A stretch of 64,000 bases of DNA from Actinomadura opuntiae (GCF_030283205.1 NZ_JASNWF010000022.1:124001-188000); one strand, 5' to 3'; shown: positions 32,082 through 41,015, counted from the first letter of the stretch. The notes: generated by a model from the letters alone, not told the origin. Translations and numbers: made by a program.

Positions 32082-32990
32082 TTGGCACTCCGCAGGGCAG
32101 CTCCACTGGGGACAATAATTATCTCGCGCAGAACATTCAACACCCGAAGTCTAATAATGATGCTAGCACTAGGCGCTGGAGCTCCCATGGGCCCACAAAG
32201 AGAACAGACGGACTCGTTCGTGCTACTACTCGAACGAGCGGAGTCCGATCTGGTCGACTCTAAAATATCATCCGCCAAGAATTATCTCGATAGGATGCGA
32301 CACCTTAGAACCGACACCTTCGACAGGGATCCCCAGCTTATTTGCCGCTTCCTACGCGCCCTTGCAGTCGTTCACCGCGACACTAATTCTGTCGAGGGGG
32401 CGATCGGCGCTTACGATCAACTACAACTGCTCGCGATACAACTAAAACACAGAGAGTTATTCGGGGAAGCCATAATTGGAAAACTCATGATACTGCTCAA
32501 CAATGACAGGCTTCCCATAGCTCGTCAAATTGTGCGCTCTTACGACGCTTCCCTATCCGAGATCGACTCCCCGGCATTCCAAGCGGAACGCCTGTTCTGG
32601 AAAGCTCGTTTTTTCGAAGAATGCGAGCAGATAGATACCGCTAGGCAGCTGTCACAGAAAGCAATGCTGCCCCTGTCGCGACATGCAGAGCCCGACGACC
32701 TCCGAATAGCACGCCATGCGTTTGCCTCCCGCCTAGCCTTGTGTGGACCATCGCGTGATTGGAGAACAGCGGAAGTTGAATTGGAGCGCGCTGCCGATTT
32801 GGTCACGTCGGATACACCTTTGTTGCGAAAAGGCCAGCTCATTCAAGGGCAGGCTCTTTTTGAATTAGAATGCGGTGATACAGACAGTGCGATCAGCCTG
32901 GCGAAAGCGGCAGAGGAAACATTTTTAGTCGACGGAATCGTAAGTCATCAGTTGCGCCGCCTACACCACAGAATCCGAAAAATCCAGTGA
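32082..32990 (+). CDS. TPR-like helical repeat protein (start uncertain)
   Basis: Up to 302 residues, AT-richer than the core genome. From about residue 40 on it is a regular array of paired helices (SFVLLLERAESDLVDSKISS, RFLRALAVVHRDTNSVEGA, ARQIVRSYDASL, AEVELERAADLV, GDTDSAISLAKAAEETF), the pattern of tetratricopeptide repeats. No DNA-binding or catalytic domain is seen. The TTG at 32082 lacks a good ribosome site; the ATG pair at 32157 is an alternative. Other frames are open just upstream, so a 5' frameshift is possible. Followed at once by two genes in the same direction. Confidence 0.6.
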   Translation: MALRRAAPLGTIIISRRTFNTRSLIMMLALGAGAPMGPQREQTDSFVLLLERAESDLVDSKISSAKNYLDRMRHLRTDTFDRDPQLICRFLRALAVVHRDTNSVEGAIGAYDQLQLLAIQLKHRELFGEAIIGKLMILLNNDRLPIARQIVRSYDASLSEIDSPAFQAERLFWKARFFEECEQIDTARQLSQKAMLPLSRHAEPDDLRIARHAFASRLALCGPSRDWRTAEVELERAADLVTSDTPLLRKGQLIQGQALFELECGDTDSAISLAKAAEETFLVDGIVSHQLRRLHHRIRKIQ

Positions 32991-32998
32991 GGTAGCCG

Positions 32999-33427
32999 TT
33001 GCCGTCTTTCGACATCGAAGTCAAAGACTTGTTCACGATAGCACTGGCCGCAGGGTCGCTTGCCTACACCATTTGGACAGACAGATTCAAATACCGTGGT
33101 CGACCAAACATCTATGTTCGCAGCGATCCCAGCGAGGAGAGCATTGAACTGGTAGTTCAAAACAATAACAGCTTCGGTATTCAGCTTAGATCGGTGCATG
33201 TTTCGAATGTTACGATCTTCAATAGAGACTCTGAGATCGACATTTCAGATCGGGTGCACGGTCGAACACGGTTTCCCTTTATGTTAGTTCCAGGAGAGGA
33301 GGGAGTCATCTCGATCTCCAAGAACGATCTGGGGACTAACAGGGTGATAGTCGTGTCAATATCATCGGGAAGAGTGGGAGCGCTTGGGAGGCCACGTATA
33401 ACTCGGGTCAAATTCCGTCCAACCTAG
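32999..33427 (+). CDS. Hypothetical protein with N-terminal membrane helix
   Basis: A 142-residue protein with a hydrophobic N-terminal helix (LFTIALAAGSLAYTIW) followed by a beta-rich domain (RPNIYVRSDPSEESIELVVQNN...VHVSNVTIF...RPRITRVKF) resembling an immunoglobulin-like sandwich. Start is TTG at 32999, only a few bases from the TPR gene's stop. Not assigned to a family. Sits between the TPR and methyltransferase genes, presumably in one operon. Confidence 0.55.
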   Translation: MPSFDIEVKDLFTIALAAGSLAYTIWTDRFKYRGRPNIYVRSDPSEESIELVVQNNNSFGIQLRSVHVSNVTIFNRDSEIDISDRVHGRTRFPFMLVPGEEGVISISKNDLGTNRVIVVSISSGRVGALGRPRITRVKFRPT

Positions 33428-33434
33428 GAAAGTC

Positions 33435-34214
33435 ATGGGAGACAATTCACTCGACCGCGCCTTAGAAGACGCCGCAGAGAACCTATCGAAGGATTATCGA
33501 GCCTATCTCCGCTACTCTTTTAAGGCATTAGAGGCAATAATGCTCAGACTCAACTCAATGTTGCCCAGCGGTGACATCATCGCCATCGACATCGGCTCGG
33601 GAACTGGAGAGCCGGCTCGGGTACTTTCCACCCTGGATGCACGAATAAAAATCATATCTACCGACATGTCTACTTTTATGCTCAAGGCCCACCCAGCTAG
33701 CAGCACACGGGTAACGGCGCGGGCGGAGTCCCTTCCATTCCGAGACAACTCAGTCCATCTCACTACCACCGTGTGCGCTTTCCACCTTATGGACTCCTTC
33801 CAGAGCCTCACTGAAATGCACCGCGTACTCAGACCGGGGGGCATAGCAGCAATAGTAGCTTCCGAGCCGGAAGATCTACAATCTCAAATTTTTCACCGAT
33901 TCTTTCCGGAGTTCGCAGCACTAGAGGCAGCACGCCATAAATCAATGACCGACATCGCGACACTTGCCGAAACCATCGGCCTGACTTTTACAGATCACTG
34001 CAAGGAACATTTCACGCTACAGTTCAGCTCCTATAAGGAAGTGATCGATATAGTGCGAGATAAACCATTTTTCGGTTTGCAGCAACTAGATGGAGCAACT
34101 TACGAGCACAGCTTACAGAATTTTTCCAGAATGTTAGAACAATCATTCCCATCCGGCCCGGTTTGCAGCCCTTCCGCACTCACCTTAGGAATGTTTCGAA
34201 AACGATCACAATAA
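33435..34214 (+). CDS. Class I SAM-dependent methyltransferase
   Basis: A 259-residue Rossmann-fold methyltransferase. Motif I is IIAIDIGSGTGEPARVL (about residues 50-66), motif II is KIISTDMSTFML, motif III/IV includes ARAESLPFRDNSVHLTTTVCAFHLMD, and post-motif is MHRVLRPGGIAAIVASEPE. This is the methyltransferase-11 (UbiE-like) pattern acting on small molecules or peptides, without DNA-methylase motifs. Low GC for this genome. ATG at 33435, seven bases after the preceding stop. Substrate unknown; the neighbouring TPR and membrane proteins suggest a three-gene cargo unit. Confidence 0.8.
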   Translation: MGDNSLDRALEDAAENLSKDYRAYLRYSFKALEAIMLRLNSMLPSGDIIAIDIGSGTGEPARVLSTLDARIKIISTDMSTFMLKAHPASSTRVTARAESLPFRDNSVHLTTTVCAFHLMDSFQSLTEMHRVLRPGGIAAIVASEPEDLQSQIFHRFFPEFAALEAARHKSMTDIATLAETIGLTFTDHCKEHFTLQFSSYKEVIDIVRDKPFFGLQQLDGATYEHSLQNFSRMLEQSFPSGPVCSPSALTLGMFRKRSQ

Positions 34215-34235
34215 TAAGGGAAGGTCTTATCCTCG

Positions 34236-34730
34236 ATAAGCATCGGTGCATCGCAGGTGCGATACGGGCGCATGGACACCGCGGTGCATAGGGGCGCGCG
34301 TTGATCAGAAGGTTGTCATCGGCGCGGTAGATCGCGTTGTAAGCACGGTGTCATGGAGTCGGATCCCAACGCCGTCCACGTCGCCGGTTGGCCGGTGGTG
34401 GACTAGGGCGTCGCGGATCTTCGCCGCCATTGGCTCGTCTGCGCCCTCGTCACTCCCCCGCTCCGCAACACGCGTCCCTTCCGAGTTCCCAGGCGGGACC
34501 CGCACATGAACACTGCCCTCTGCCCTGACAGTGCGCGCACGGACGATACCCGGGTGGTCGCAAGCGGCGAGTTGATGCCATAGGGCTGCCTCGTTCCTGC
34601 AGACCAATGCGGTAAAGCGTTTACAGTGCCGTGCGTACGGACGCTGCCGCCGTGCCACCGATAAACGGTCTTGGAATCGACACCCATCTGCGCCGCGACG
34701 TCTCGCTCGGTCGTGTGTACGGTATTGGCT
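34236..34730 (-). pseudogene. Decayed HTH-DUF5919 regulator
   Basis: Read leftward, pieces of the family appear in shifting frames: MGVDSKTVYRW (the HTH), a degenerate middle, DEGADEPMAAKIRDALVHHR, and IRLHDTVL. They correspond to LDVDPKTVHRW, DEGVGDSLAAKIRNALVLYE and IRLHDTVLYNSIYR of the intact protein at 22450. Frameshifts and lost codons make it non-functional. It closes the third element unit on the right, facing the methyltransferase gene. Confidence 0.75.
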
Positions 34731-34936
34731 GGCGAGGAGGCACAGGGTACCAAGCCTCGCGGAGCGGTGGCCCTGATGGCGGGCAGCGGGGTGTCCGAGA
34801 TTCCAGGACTCTGCGTGCGGGATGCTGCGGTTTCGACCTGGCTGTGCGCCCTCCATACAGGGATCATGCCCGCTTCTCTGTGGCGTTACCGGGTGGTCGA
34901 CCTGGCCGGGGCCTTGGTGTCTTCCTCTAACCAGGG

Positions 34937-35638
34937 TTAACTGGTGATGGCGGGTGTGGTGGTGATGGTGAGGTCGGTGGTAGTCAGGCAGCCGTCGATC
35001 GGATCGGGGTGGTTCTGGATCACCTTGAGCCGGTGCTTGATCATGCGGGTCAGGTGGTTCAGATCGGCGGCCAGGGAGTTGGCCATGGAGCGTTTCAGCA
35101 GGGACCACACACTCTCGGTCGGGTTGAGTTCGGGAGCGTAGGCCGGCAGGTGGAACACCGTGAGCCAGTCGGTGTGGGCGTCGATGAACGCCCGCATCGC
35201 CGTCGAGTGGTGGATGTTCAGGTTGTCCCAGACCAGCACGATCTTCCCGCCGGGCAGCTGCTGGCGGGCACCGTTCAGCATGTTCTTGTACTCGGTCAGG
35301 GTGAAGGCGGCGCGTTCGCCTTTGCGGCGGCGGTAGTGGTGCAGCCGGTAGATCAGCCGGGACCGCTTACCGGGGCGGTAGCAGACCATCCCGGCGACCG
35401 AGATGCGGGCGCCGTGTTCGCCGCCGCGCACCCTCACCTGCGGCCGGTGTCCCCGGCGGCTCCAGGAGCGTCCTTTGGGCGGCCTGAGCCCCTGACCGGT
35501 CTCATCGAGGAAACAGATCCAGGCGCCCAGGTCTCCGCGGTGGTTCCACCTGCGGCCACACCTGCTCTTTCCATACCTGCACGGCGTGATCGTCACGTTC
35601 GATGGCGCGGCGTCCGGGCACCCGCACCGACCAGCCAT
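34937..35638 (-). CDS. IS630 transposase, catalytic (orfB) part
   Basis: The catalytic region reads AWICFLDETGQGLRPP (first Asp), KIVLVWDNLNIHHS (second Asp) and APELNPTESVWSLLK (Glu), a full DDE_3 triad. It lacks its own convincing start; the usable part begins at about 35545, where the frame is joined to orfA. Relative to orfA it is in the +1 frame, with the crossover around CCGCGGAGACCTGGGC. Related actinomycete IS630 copies show the same split, so the shift may be programmed rather than damage. Confidence 0.8.
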   Translation of the reverse strand: MAGRCGCPDAAPSNVTITPCRYGKSRCGRRWNHRGDLGAWICFLDETGQGLRPPKGRSWSRRGHRPQVRVRGGEHGARISVAGMVCYRPGKRSRLIYRLHHYRRRKGERAAFTLTEYKNMLNGARQQLPGGKIVLVWDNLNIHHSTAMRAFIDAHTDWLTVFHLPAYAPELNPTESVWSLLKRSMANSLAADLNHLTRMIKHRLKVIQNHPDPIDGCLTTTDLTITTTPAITS

Positions 35639-36029
35639 TGCGGCGCAGCAGCAGCGACACCCCGGGCAGGGTGTAGTCGATCCCGAACAGCCGACGGATC
35701 AGCGCGGCCACCCGGCCCAGCGTCCATCGCTGGTCATCGGCATAGCCGTGCGCGGCCGGCCCGCGATTCAACTCAGCCTCCAGCCGCGCGAACGCCACAT
35801 GGTCCAGCCGCGGCCGCCGATGCGGGCCCCTGGACCGCAACGCCTCGGCACCGCCCTCGCGCCAGGTCCGCCGCCATTCCTCCACCTGCCGCAGCCCGAC
35901 TCGCAACTCGGCGGCGATCCACGCGTTGGGCCGCTCCTCACCGAACCACTGCGCCGCCTGCATCCGGACCTGTTCTCGCCGTTGGCGGCCGACGGCGCTC
36001 ATCCCACCGCCCTGGGGGTATCTGGCCAT
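35502..36029 (-). CDS. IS630 transposase, N-terminal HTH (orfA) part
   Basis: A 175-residue frame with the tandem HTH region of IS630 transposases: AWIAAELRVGLRQVEEWRRT (paired/HTH), then RWTLGRVAALIRRLFGIDYT and GVSLLLRRNGWSVRVPGRRA. It continues to VWKEQVWPQVEPP, just before the shift into orfB. Start is ATG at 36029 (MARYPQGGG). Confidence 0.8.
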   Translation of the reverse strand: MARYPQGGGMSAVGRQRREQVRMQAAQWFGEERPNAWIAAELRVGLRQVEEWRRTWREGGAEALRSRGPHRRPRLDHVAFARLEAELNRGPAAHGYADDQRWTLGRVAALIRRLFGIDYTLPGVSLLLRRNGWSVRVPGRRAIERDDHAVQVWKEQVWPQVEPPRRPGRLDLFPR

Positions 36030-36267
36030 GCCACCGGCATACGCCCACACCACCAGCCCGTCCACTCACCCGCCGCCATCACTCATTAACCCTGGTTAGC
36101 GGGTTTCGGGCGGCTGCCTGCGGCGAGGTGTTCATGAACCCCCGGAATGCTCTTCTGGGCGGGGTCTCGGTTCTGGTGGGCGGGTTTTGGTTTGGTGATA
36201 AAGGTGGGGGGCGGGGTTTGGGGTTGGGGTGCATTGCCGGCGGTGGTCGGGCGGGGATAATCCGCTC

Positions 36268-37110
36268 GTGGTCAGCGATGTCGCTCCTCCGTTGAACGAG
36301 GACTTTCGGCTGGTCGAGGGGCTCCGGAGGCAGCGGCCCGGGGCGGTCGGCCATGTCTACAACGTGTACGGGCCCCAACTCGTCGAGTATGCGGAGGGGC
36401 TGCTCGGCGACCGTGGGCGGGCGGTGGAGACCGTCCGGGCGGCGTTGCTCGCGTTGCGGGCGAAGGGGGCGGACGTCCCGGACGCGGGAACGTTCCGGGA
36501 CTGGCTGTACGAGCTGGTGCGGGACGAGTGCCGGGCGCCGGTGCGGGCGGGACGGCGGCGGGTCGTGGTGGTCGGGGCGGCGGCCGCAGCGGTGTTGGTC
36601 GCGGGGATCGTCGTGGTGTTGGAGTCGGGTGGCGACGGGAAGCCCGAGAGGGCGCCGACGGTGGCGGTGGTCAAGCCGACGCCGAGCCTTCCTTCGGCGA
36701 CGGTCTCGCCGGCGCAGCAGAAGGACGAGCGGAAGAAGCGGGACGGCAAGAAGAAGCAGGACGCGCCCGCCGCCGCGAAGCCCAAGAAGCGCGAGCCGGC
36801 TGGGCCTGGGCGGCTGGTGGTGGGCGACGGCGGGTGCCATGGGATCGGTGTCGCGGGGTTGCCGCGGTCGTGTCCGGTGCGGCTGACGGCGGTGGGCGGG
36901 ACGGTGCACTGGGCGGTGACGTCGGTCCGCTCGCGGGGCGGGCGGGTCAGCGCGTCCGGTGGAGGGACGCTCAGCGCCGGCCGGTCCACGACGGTGAACG
37001 TGGTGGTGCGGCCTTCGGTGCTCTGCTATGTCGGCGGGGGTGGCGGCGGGTCGGTGTCCTTCTCGCCGGGCGGAACCGCGACCGTCTCCTACACGTGCTG
37101 GCGCCGCTAG
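36268..37110 (+). CDS. Membrane-anchored protein with sigma-region-2-like N-terminus
   Basis: About 280 residues. The N-terminal 85 (DFRLVEGLRRQRPGAVGHVYNVYGPQLVEYAEGLLGD...FRDWLYELVRDECRAP) resemble sigma-70 region 2 of ECF factors. A membrane helix follows (RRVVVVGAAAAAVLVAGIVVVL), then a Lys/Pro linker and an extracytoplasmic beta-rich domain (from about residue 185) with three cysteines (GDGGCHG, RSCPVRL, VLCYVGG) and a near-terminal TCWRR. No region 4 is present, so it probably does not act as an ordinary sigma factor. Start GTG at 36268. The first core gene right of the island. Confidence 0.6.
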   Translation: MVSDVAPPLNEDFRLVEGLRRQRPGAVGHVYNVYGPQLVEYAEGLLGDRGRAVETVRAALLALRAKGADVPDAGTFRDWLYELVRDECRAPVRAGRRRVVVVGAAAAAVLVAGIVVVLESGGDGKPERAPTVAVVKPTPSLPSATVSPAQQKDERKKRDGKKKQDAPAAAKPKKREPAGPGRLVVGDGGCHGIGVAGLPRSCPVRLTAVGGTVHWAVTSVRSRGGRVSASGGGTLSAGRSTTVNVVVRPSVLCYVGGGGGGSVSFSPGGTATVSYTCWRR

Positions 37111-37124
37111 TAGGATCACGCTCC

Positions 37125-37739
37125 ATGTCGCGAGCGACCTCCCGGGACCCTGATCGGCTGGTCCTGTTCACCGACGCGGTCGTGGCGATCGCCGTGACCC
37201 TCCTGGTGCTGCCGCTGGTCGACGTGGTCCCGGAGACGGTCCGCGCGCACGGGGCGTCCAGCGAGGTGATCACCGACCACAAGGCGCAGATCTACAGCTT
37301 CCTGCTCAGCTTCGTGGTGATCACCCGGTTGTGGCTCGTGCACCACGGGGCGTTCGAGCACATCCGCGGCTACACCCGCCCGCTGATCCTGTGGAACGCG
37401 GGCTGGGTGCTGGCCATCGTCGTGCTGCCGTTCACCACCGAGATGGTCGCCTCCTACTCCGCGCACGACCGCTTCACCACCGCGCTCTACATCGGCAACG
37501 TCCTCGCCGCCGCCGCGTGCCAGACGGTGGTCACGGTGATCTCCTACCGGGACTCCGACGTCGCGTCCGAGGACGATCCGCCGACGATCGGCGCGGTCCG
37601 CGGCGGGCTGTCCACCGTGCTGCTGCTGCTCGTCGCGCTCGTGCTGGCCGCGCTGTTCTCCGACGTCTCCTACTACGGGCTCCTGTTGCTGTTCCTGGAG
37701 CCGCTGGTGAGCAGGGGCTGGCGGCTCATCGGGGTCTGA
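37125..37739 (+). CDS. TMEM175-family (DUF1211) potassium channel-like protein
   Basis: A 204-residue membrane protein whose N-terminus, RLVLFTDAVVAIAVTLLVLPL, fits the TMEM175 selectivity/gate motif (FSDGVFAIAxTLLVL). About six helices follow, including FLLSFVVITRLWLVHHGAF. Bacterial TMEM175 proteins form K+ channels from six-helix units. ATG lies 15 bases after the preceding stop, so the two may be co-transcribed. Its 3' end overlaps the convergent acyl-CoA synthetase by 14 bases. Confidence 0.85.
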   Translation: MSRATSRDPDRLVLFTDAVVAIAVTLLVLPLVDVVPETVRAHGASSEVITDHKAQIYSFLLSFVVITRLWLVHHGAFEHIRGYTRPLILWNAGWVLAIVVLPFTTEMVASYSAHDRFTTALYIGNVLAAAACQTVVTVISYRDSDVASEDDPPTIGAVRGGLSTVLLLLVALVLAALFSDVSYYGLLLLFLEPLVSRGWRLIGV

Positions 37740-39300
37740 CCGCGCCGTCCGTGACGAGGGAGCGGGCCCAGGCGTAGTCGGGTTTGCCGACGGGGGTGCG
37801 GCGCACGGCGTCCACGAAGCGGTAGAGGCGGGGCACCTTGTAGCCGGCGAGGTGGGCGCGGCAGTGCGCGGTGAGGGACTCCTCGTCTGCGGGCGTTCCA
37901 TCGGCCCAGGTCAGGACGGCGGCGACGCGGTGGCCGAACCTCGGGTCGGCGGCGCCGACGACCACGGCGTCCGCAACGGACGGATGGCCGCGCAGAACCG
38001 TCTCGACCTCCTCGGCGAACACCTTCTCGCCGCCGGTGTTGATGACCAGGGAGCCGCGGCCCAGCAGCGTGACGGTGCCGTCGTCCTCGACGCGGGCGTG
38101 GTCGCCCTGCAGCGCCCACCGCCGCCCGTCGGGGTCGTGGACGAAGGTCGCGGCCGTCTTCCGCTCGTCGCCCCAGTAGGCCACCGGAATATGGCCGGTG
38201 CGGGCGACCAGTCCCTCCTCGCCGGACGGGACCGGACGCAGGTCGTCGCCGAGGACCGCGAAGTCGGGGGCGAGCCGGAAGCGGCCGTCGCCTTCGCTGA
38301 CGCCCATCGCTCCGGTCTCGGTGCCGCCGAGGTTGTCGGAGATGTAGACGCCGGGCAGCGCGGCCTCCAACCGCTCCTTGACGCCGGACGACAGCGGCGC
38401 GCCGCCCGATCCAAACCCGAAGATCTCCAGGTCGAGGTGCCGGCCGGTGGCGAGCTCGTCCGCGACGGGACCGGCCATCCCGTTGCCGACCAGCATGAAC
38501 ACCTGGCTGCGTTCGCGGGCGGCGAGTTCCAGCGCGGAGCGGGCGTCGAAGTGCCGGCCGGTCCACAGGATCGCCGTGCCGCCCGTGGTGAGCGCGATCA
38601 GCGTCATCCACTGGCCGCCGCCGTGCATCAGCGGGGCGTGCACCTGAACGCGCATCGGCTCGCGCTCGGCGCATCCGGCCAGTTCCTCCGGGGACGCGAT
38701 GATCGAGCCGCCGCCGTAGGTGCCGCCGCCGAGGGCCGCGAAGAAGATGTCCTCCGATCGCCACAGGACGCCCTTGGGAAGGCCGGTGGTGCCGCCGGTG
38801 TAGAGCAGGTACGGGTCGTCGGACGAGCGCGGCCCGAAGCCCGGGTCCGGGGACGCGGCGGCCAGCGCCTTCTCGTACTCGGCGTCGGCGGACGGACCGG
38901 GCCCGTCGTCGATGGCGACGACGTGCCGCAGCCGCGGCAGCCGGGCGCGGTCGACGCCGCCCAGCAGGGACCGTTCGGCGACCAGCGCGACGCATCCGGA
39001 GTCGCCGAGCAGGTGCGCGAGCTCGTCGGCGACGTACCGGTAGTTGACGTTGACGGGTGCCGCGCGGAGCTTGAAGCAGCCGAGCATCGCCTCGACCCAC
39101 TCGGCCCGGTTGTAGGACAGGATCCCCACATGGTCGCCGGGTTCGACGCCCGCGCCGGCCAGGTGGTGCGCGACCCGGTTCGCGCGCGCGTCCAGCTCCG
39201 CGTAGGTCAGCCGCACCGGTCCCGCGACCAGCGCCGTGCGGTCGGGGCAGGCGCCGGCCACCACCTCGAAGAGGTCCGCGAGGTTGAACGAGCGCGTCAC
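37726..39300 (-). CDS. Acyl-CoA synthetase (AMP-forming, FadD-like)
   Basis: A 524-residue adenylate-forming enzyme: P-loop YLLYTGGTTGLPKGVLW, SDNLGGTETG (A5-type), ALQGDHARVEDDGTVTLLGR (A7/A8 hinge), and VGKPDYAWAR with the catalytic Lys near the C-terminus. It activates a carboxylic acid via acyl-AMP to acyl-CoA. GTG start at 39300 overlaps the deacylase stop by 4 bases (GTGA), so it is translationally coupled to that gene and may activate the fatty acid it releases (inference). Confidence 0.9.
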   Translation of the reverse strand: MTRSFNLADLFEVVAGACPDRTALVAGPVRLTYAELDARANRVAHHLAGAGVEPGDHVGILSYNRAEWVEAMLGCFKLRAAPVNVNYRYVADELAHLLGDSGCVALVAERSLLGGVDRARLPRLRHVVAIDDGPGPSADAEYEKALAAASPDPGFGPRSSDDPYLLYTGGTTGLPKGVLWRSEDIFFAALGGGTYGGGSIIASPEELAGCAEREPMRVQVHAPLMHGGGQWMTLIALTTGGTAILWTGRHFDARSALELAARERSQVFMLVGNGMAGPVADELATGRHLDLEIFGFGSGGAPLSSGVKERLEAALPGVYISDNLGGTETGAMGVSEGDGRFRLAPDFAVLGDDLRPVPSGEEGLVARTGHIPVAYWGDERKTAATFVHDPDGRRWALQGDHARVEDDGTVTLLGRGSLVINTGGEKVFAEEVETVLRGHPSVADAVVVGAADPRFGHRVAAVLTWADGTPADEESLTAHCRAHLAGYKVPRLYRFVDAVRRTPVGKPDYAWARSLVTDGAVRPR

Positions 39301-41015
39301 GAGCGCGCTCCCCGCACCAGCCGTCCCGGCAGCTCGCCGGTGTGCTCGCCGTCGGCGAAGACCTGCGTGCCGGAGACGAACGTGGCGAGGTAGCCGTCGG
39401 CGCGCTGGACGAGGCGCCGCCCGCCCGCGGGCAGGTCGTACAGCATCTCCGGCCGGCGGTTGGCGATGCGGTCGAAGTCGATGAGGTTGAGGTCGGCCTT
39501 CATGCCCTCGGCGATGACGCCGCGGTCGGCCAGCCCGTACAGCCGGGCCGTGTCGCGGGTCATCAGCCGCACGACGTGCTCCAGCGGCAGCTTCTCGCCG
39601 CGCCGCCGGTCGCGCGCCCAGTGGCTCAGCATGGTGGTGGGCAGGGACGCGTCGCAGATGAAGCCGCAGTGCGCGCCGCCGTCGCCGAGGCCGAGCACGG
39701 CCCGCGGATGGGTGAGCATCTCGCGGACGGGGTCGAGGCTGCGTTCGGAGTAGTTCAGCAGCGGCAGCAGCATCAGGTTGCGGCCGTCGTCCTCCAGCAG
39801 CAGGTCGTAGAACAGGTCGAGCGGGTCGCGCCCGGTGGCGGCGGCGCGGGCGGCCACCGAGTCCTGCGGCGCGGGCTCGTAGTCGGGACGGTCGTCGTCC
39901 AGCGGGAACAGCCGGTCCAGGCAGCCGCGGACCATGCCCGCCAGCAGGTTCTCCTCGGCCGGGCGCTCGGCGAGGATCCTCGCCCGGACCTCGGGGTCGC
40001 GCATCCGGGCCACCCGTTCCGGCAGCGGCAGCAGCGACAGCTCGGACACGTACGTCGGGTGGTCGCCGAACGCGTGCAGCGTCTCCAGCCCGATCAGCAT
40101 CCCGAACGGCCGGCCCGCCACCTGCGGGTGCAGCCGCGCGTCGGTGCCGGCCGACAGCTCCATCAGCTCGCGCCACAGGTCGGGCGCGGCGTCGACCTGC
40201 AGCAGCGCGAACGACACCGGCCGGTCGATCGCCTCCGACAGCCGCCGCATCCACCGGACCTCGTCGGGCGGGGAGTTGACGTCCTCGCCGGCGGCGCCGA
40301 CGGGCGCGATCTCGTAGACGCCGGTCCCGAGTTCGCGCAGCGCCTCGCCGATGCCGAACAGCTCGTCCTCGGCGGCGAACGTGCCGGGCACGGGCTCGCC
40401 GTCGATGGCCCGGTGGGCGAGGGTGCGGGAGGTGGAGAAGCCGAGCGCACCCGCGGCGACGCCCTCCTTGACGATCGCCTTCATCGCGGCGATGTCGTCC
40501 GCGGTGGCGGGTTCGTTGCGGGCGCCGCGCTCCCCCATGACGTACGCGCGGACGGCGCCGTGCGGGACCTGCGTGCCGATGTCCATGGTGCGGGACGTCC
40601 GGTCCAGCGCGTCCAGGAACTCCGGGAAGCTCTCCCACTCCCAGGTGATGCCCTCGGCGAGCGCGGAGCCGGGGATGTCCTCGACGCCCTCCATCAGGCC
40701 GATCAGCCAGTCGTGCCGGTCGCGGCGGGCCGGGGCGAACCCGACGCCGCAGTTGCCCATGACGACCGTGGTGACGCCGTGCCAGGACGACGGGGCGAGG
40801 ATCGGGTCCCAGGTGGCCTGCCCGTCGTAGTGGGTGTGGATGTCGACGAAACCGGGGGTGAGCAGGGCGCCGTCGGCGTCGACCGTGCGGCGGGCGGCGC
40901 CGGCCTCGCCGCCGACCGCGGTGATCCGGCCGCCGGTGACGGCGACGTCGGCGTGGTAGGGGGCCGCGCCGGTGCCGTCCACGACCCGGGCGTTCCTGAT
41001 CACCAGATCATCCAT
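39297..41015 (-). CDS. N-acyl-D-amino-acid deacylase-like amidohydrolase
   Basis: A 572-residue amidohydrolase-3 family protein: [17 protein letters not shown] (HxH metal ligands), [16 protein letters not shown] (bridging Cys of D-aminoacylases), a STSRTLAH region, and [19 protein letters not shown] with the catalytic Asp. It would hydrolyse N-acylated D-amino acids or related amides. ATG at 41015 sits about eight bases from GGGAGGAG; a GTG overlapping that site is less likely. First of a two-gene operon with the acyl-CoA synthetase. Confidence 0.87.
   Translation of the reverse strand: MDDLVIRNARVVDGTGAAPYHADVAVTGGRITAVGGEAGAARRTVDADGALLTPGFVDIHTHYDGQATWDPILAPSSWHGVTTVVMGNCGVGFAPARRDRHDWLIGLMEGVEDIPGSALAEGITWEWESFPEFLDALDRTSRTMDIGTQVPHGAVRAYVMGERGARNEPATADDIAAMKAIVKEGVAAGALGFSTSRTLAHRAIDGEPVPGTFAAEDELFGIGEALRELGTGVYEIAPVGAAGEDVNSPPDEVRWMRRLSEAIDRPVSFALLQVDAAPDLWRELMELSAGTDARLHPQVAGRPFGMLIGLETLHAFGDHPTYVSELSLLPLPERVARMRDPEVRARILAERPAEENLLAGMVRGCLDRLFPLDDDRPDYEPAPQDSVAARAAATGRDPLDLFYDLLLEDDGRNLMLLPLLNYSERSLDPVREMLTHPRAVLGLGDGGAHCGFICDASLPTTMLSHWARDRRRGEKLPLEHVVRLMTRDTARLYGLADRGVIAEGMKADLNLIDFDRIANRRPEMLYDLPAGGRRLVQRADGYLATFVSGTQVFADGEHTGELPGRLVRGARS

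Larger units (their letters stand above)
34930..36096 (-). mobile_element. IS630-family insertion sequence
   Basis: Terminal inverted repeats start ACCAGGGTTAA at both outer ends and match at 21 of the first 24 bases. The element is flanked by TA on each side (34928-34929 and 36097-36098), the expected TA target duplication of IS630/Tc1-mariner transposons. It carries a transposase in two overlapping frames. It lies at the right edge of the accessory island, next to the DUF5919 pseudogene. Confidence 0.88.

Noticed and set aside
31994-32263. Open frame overlapping the 5' end of the TPR gene
   Set aside because: No domain and no supported start; more likely leader or a sign of a 5' frameshift in the TPR gene.
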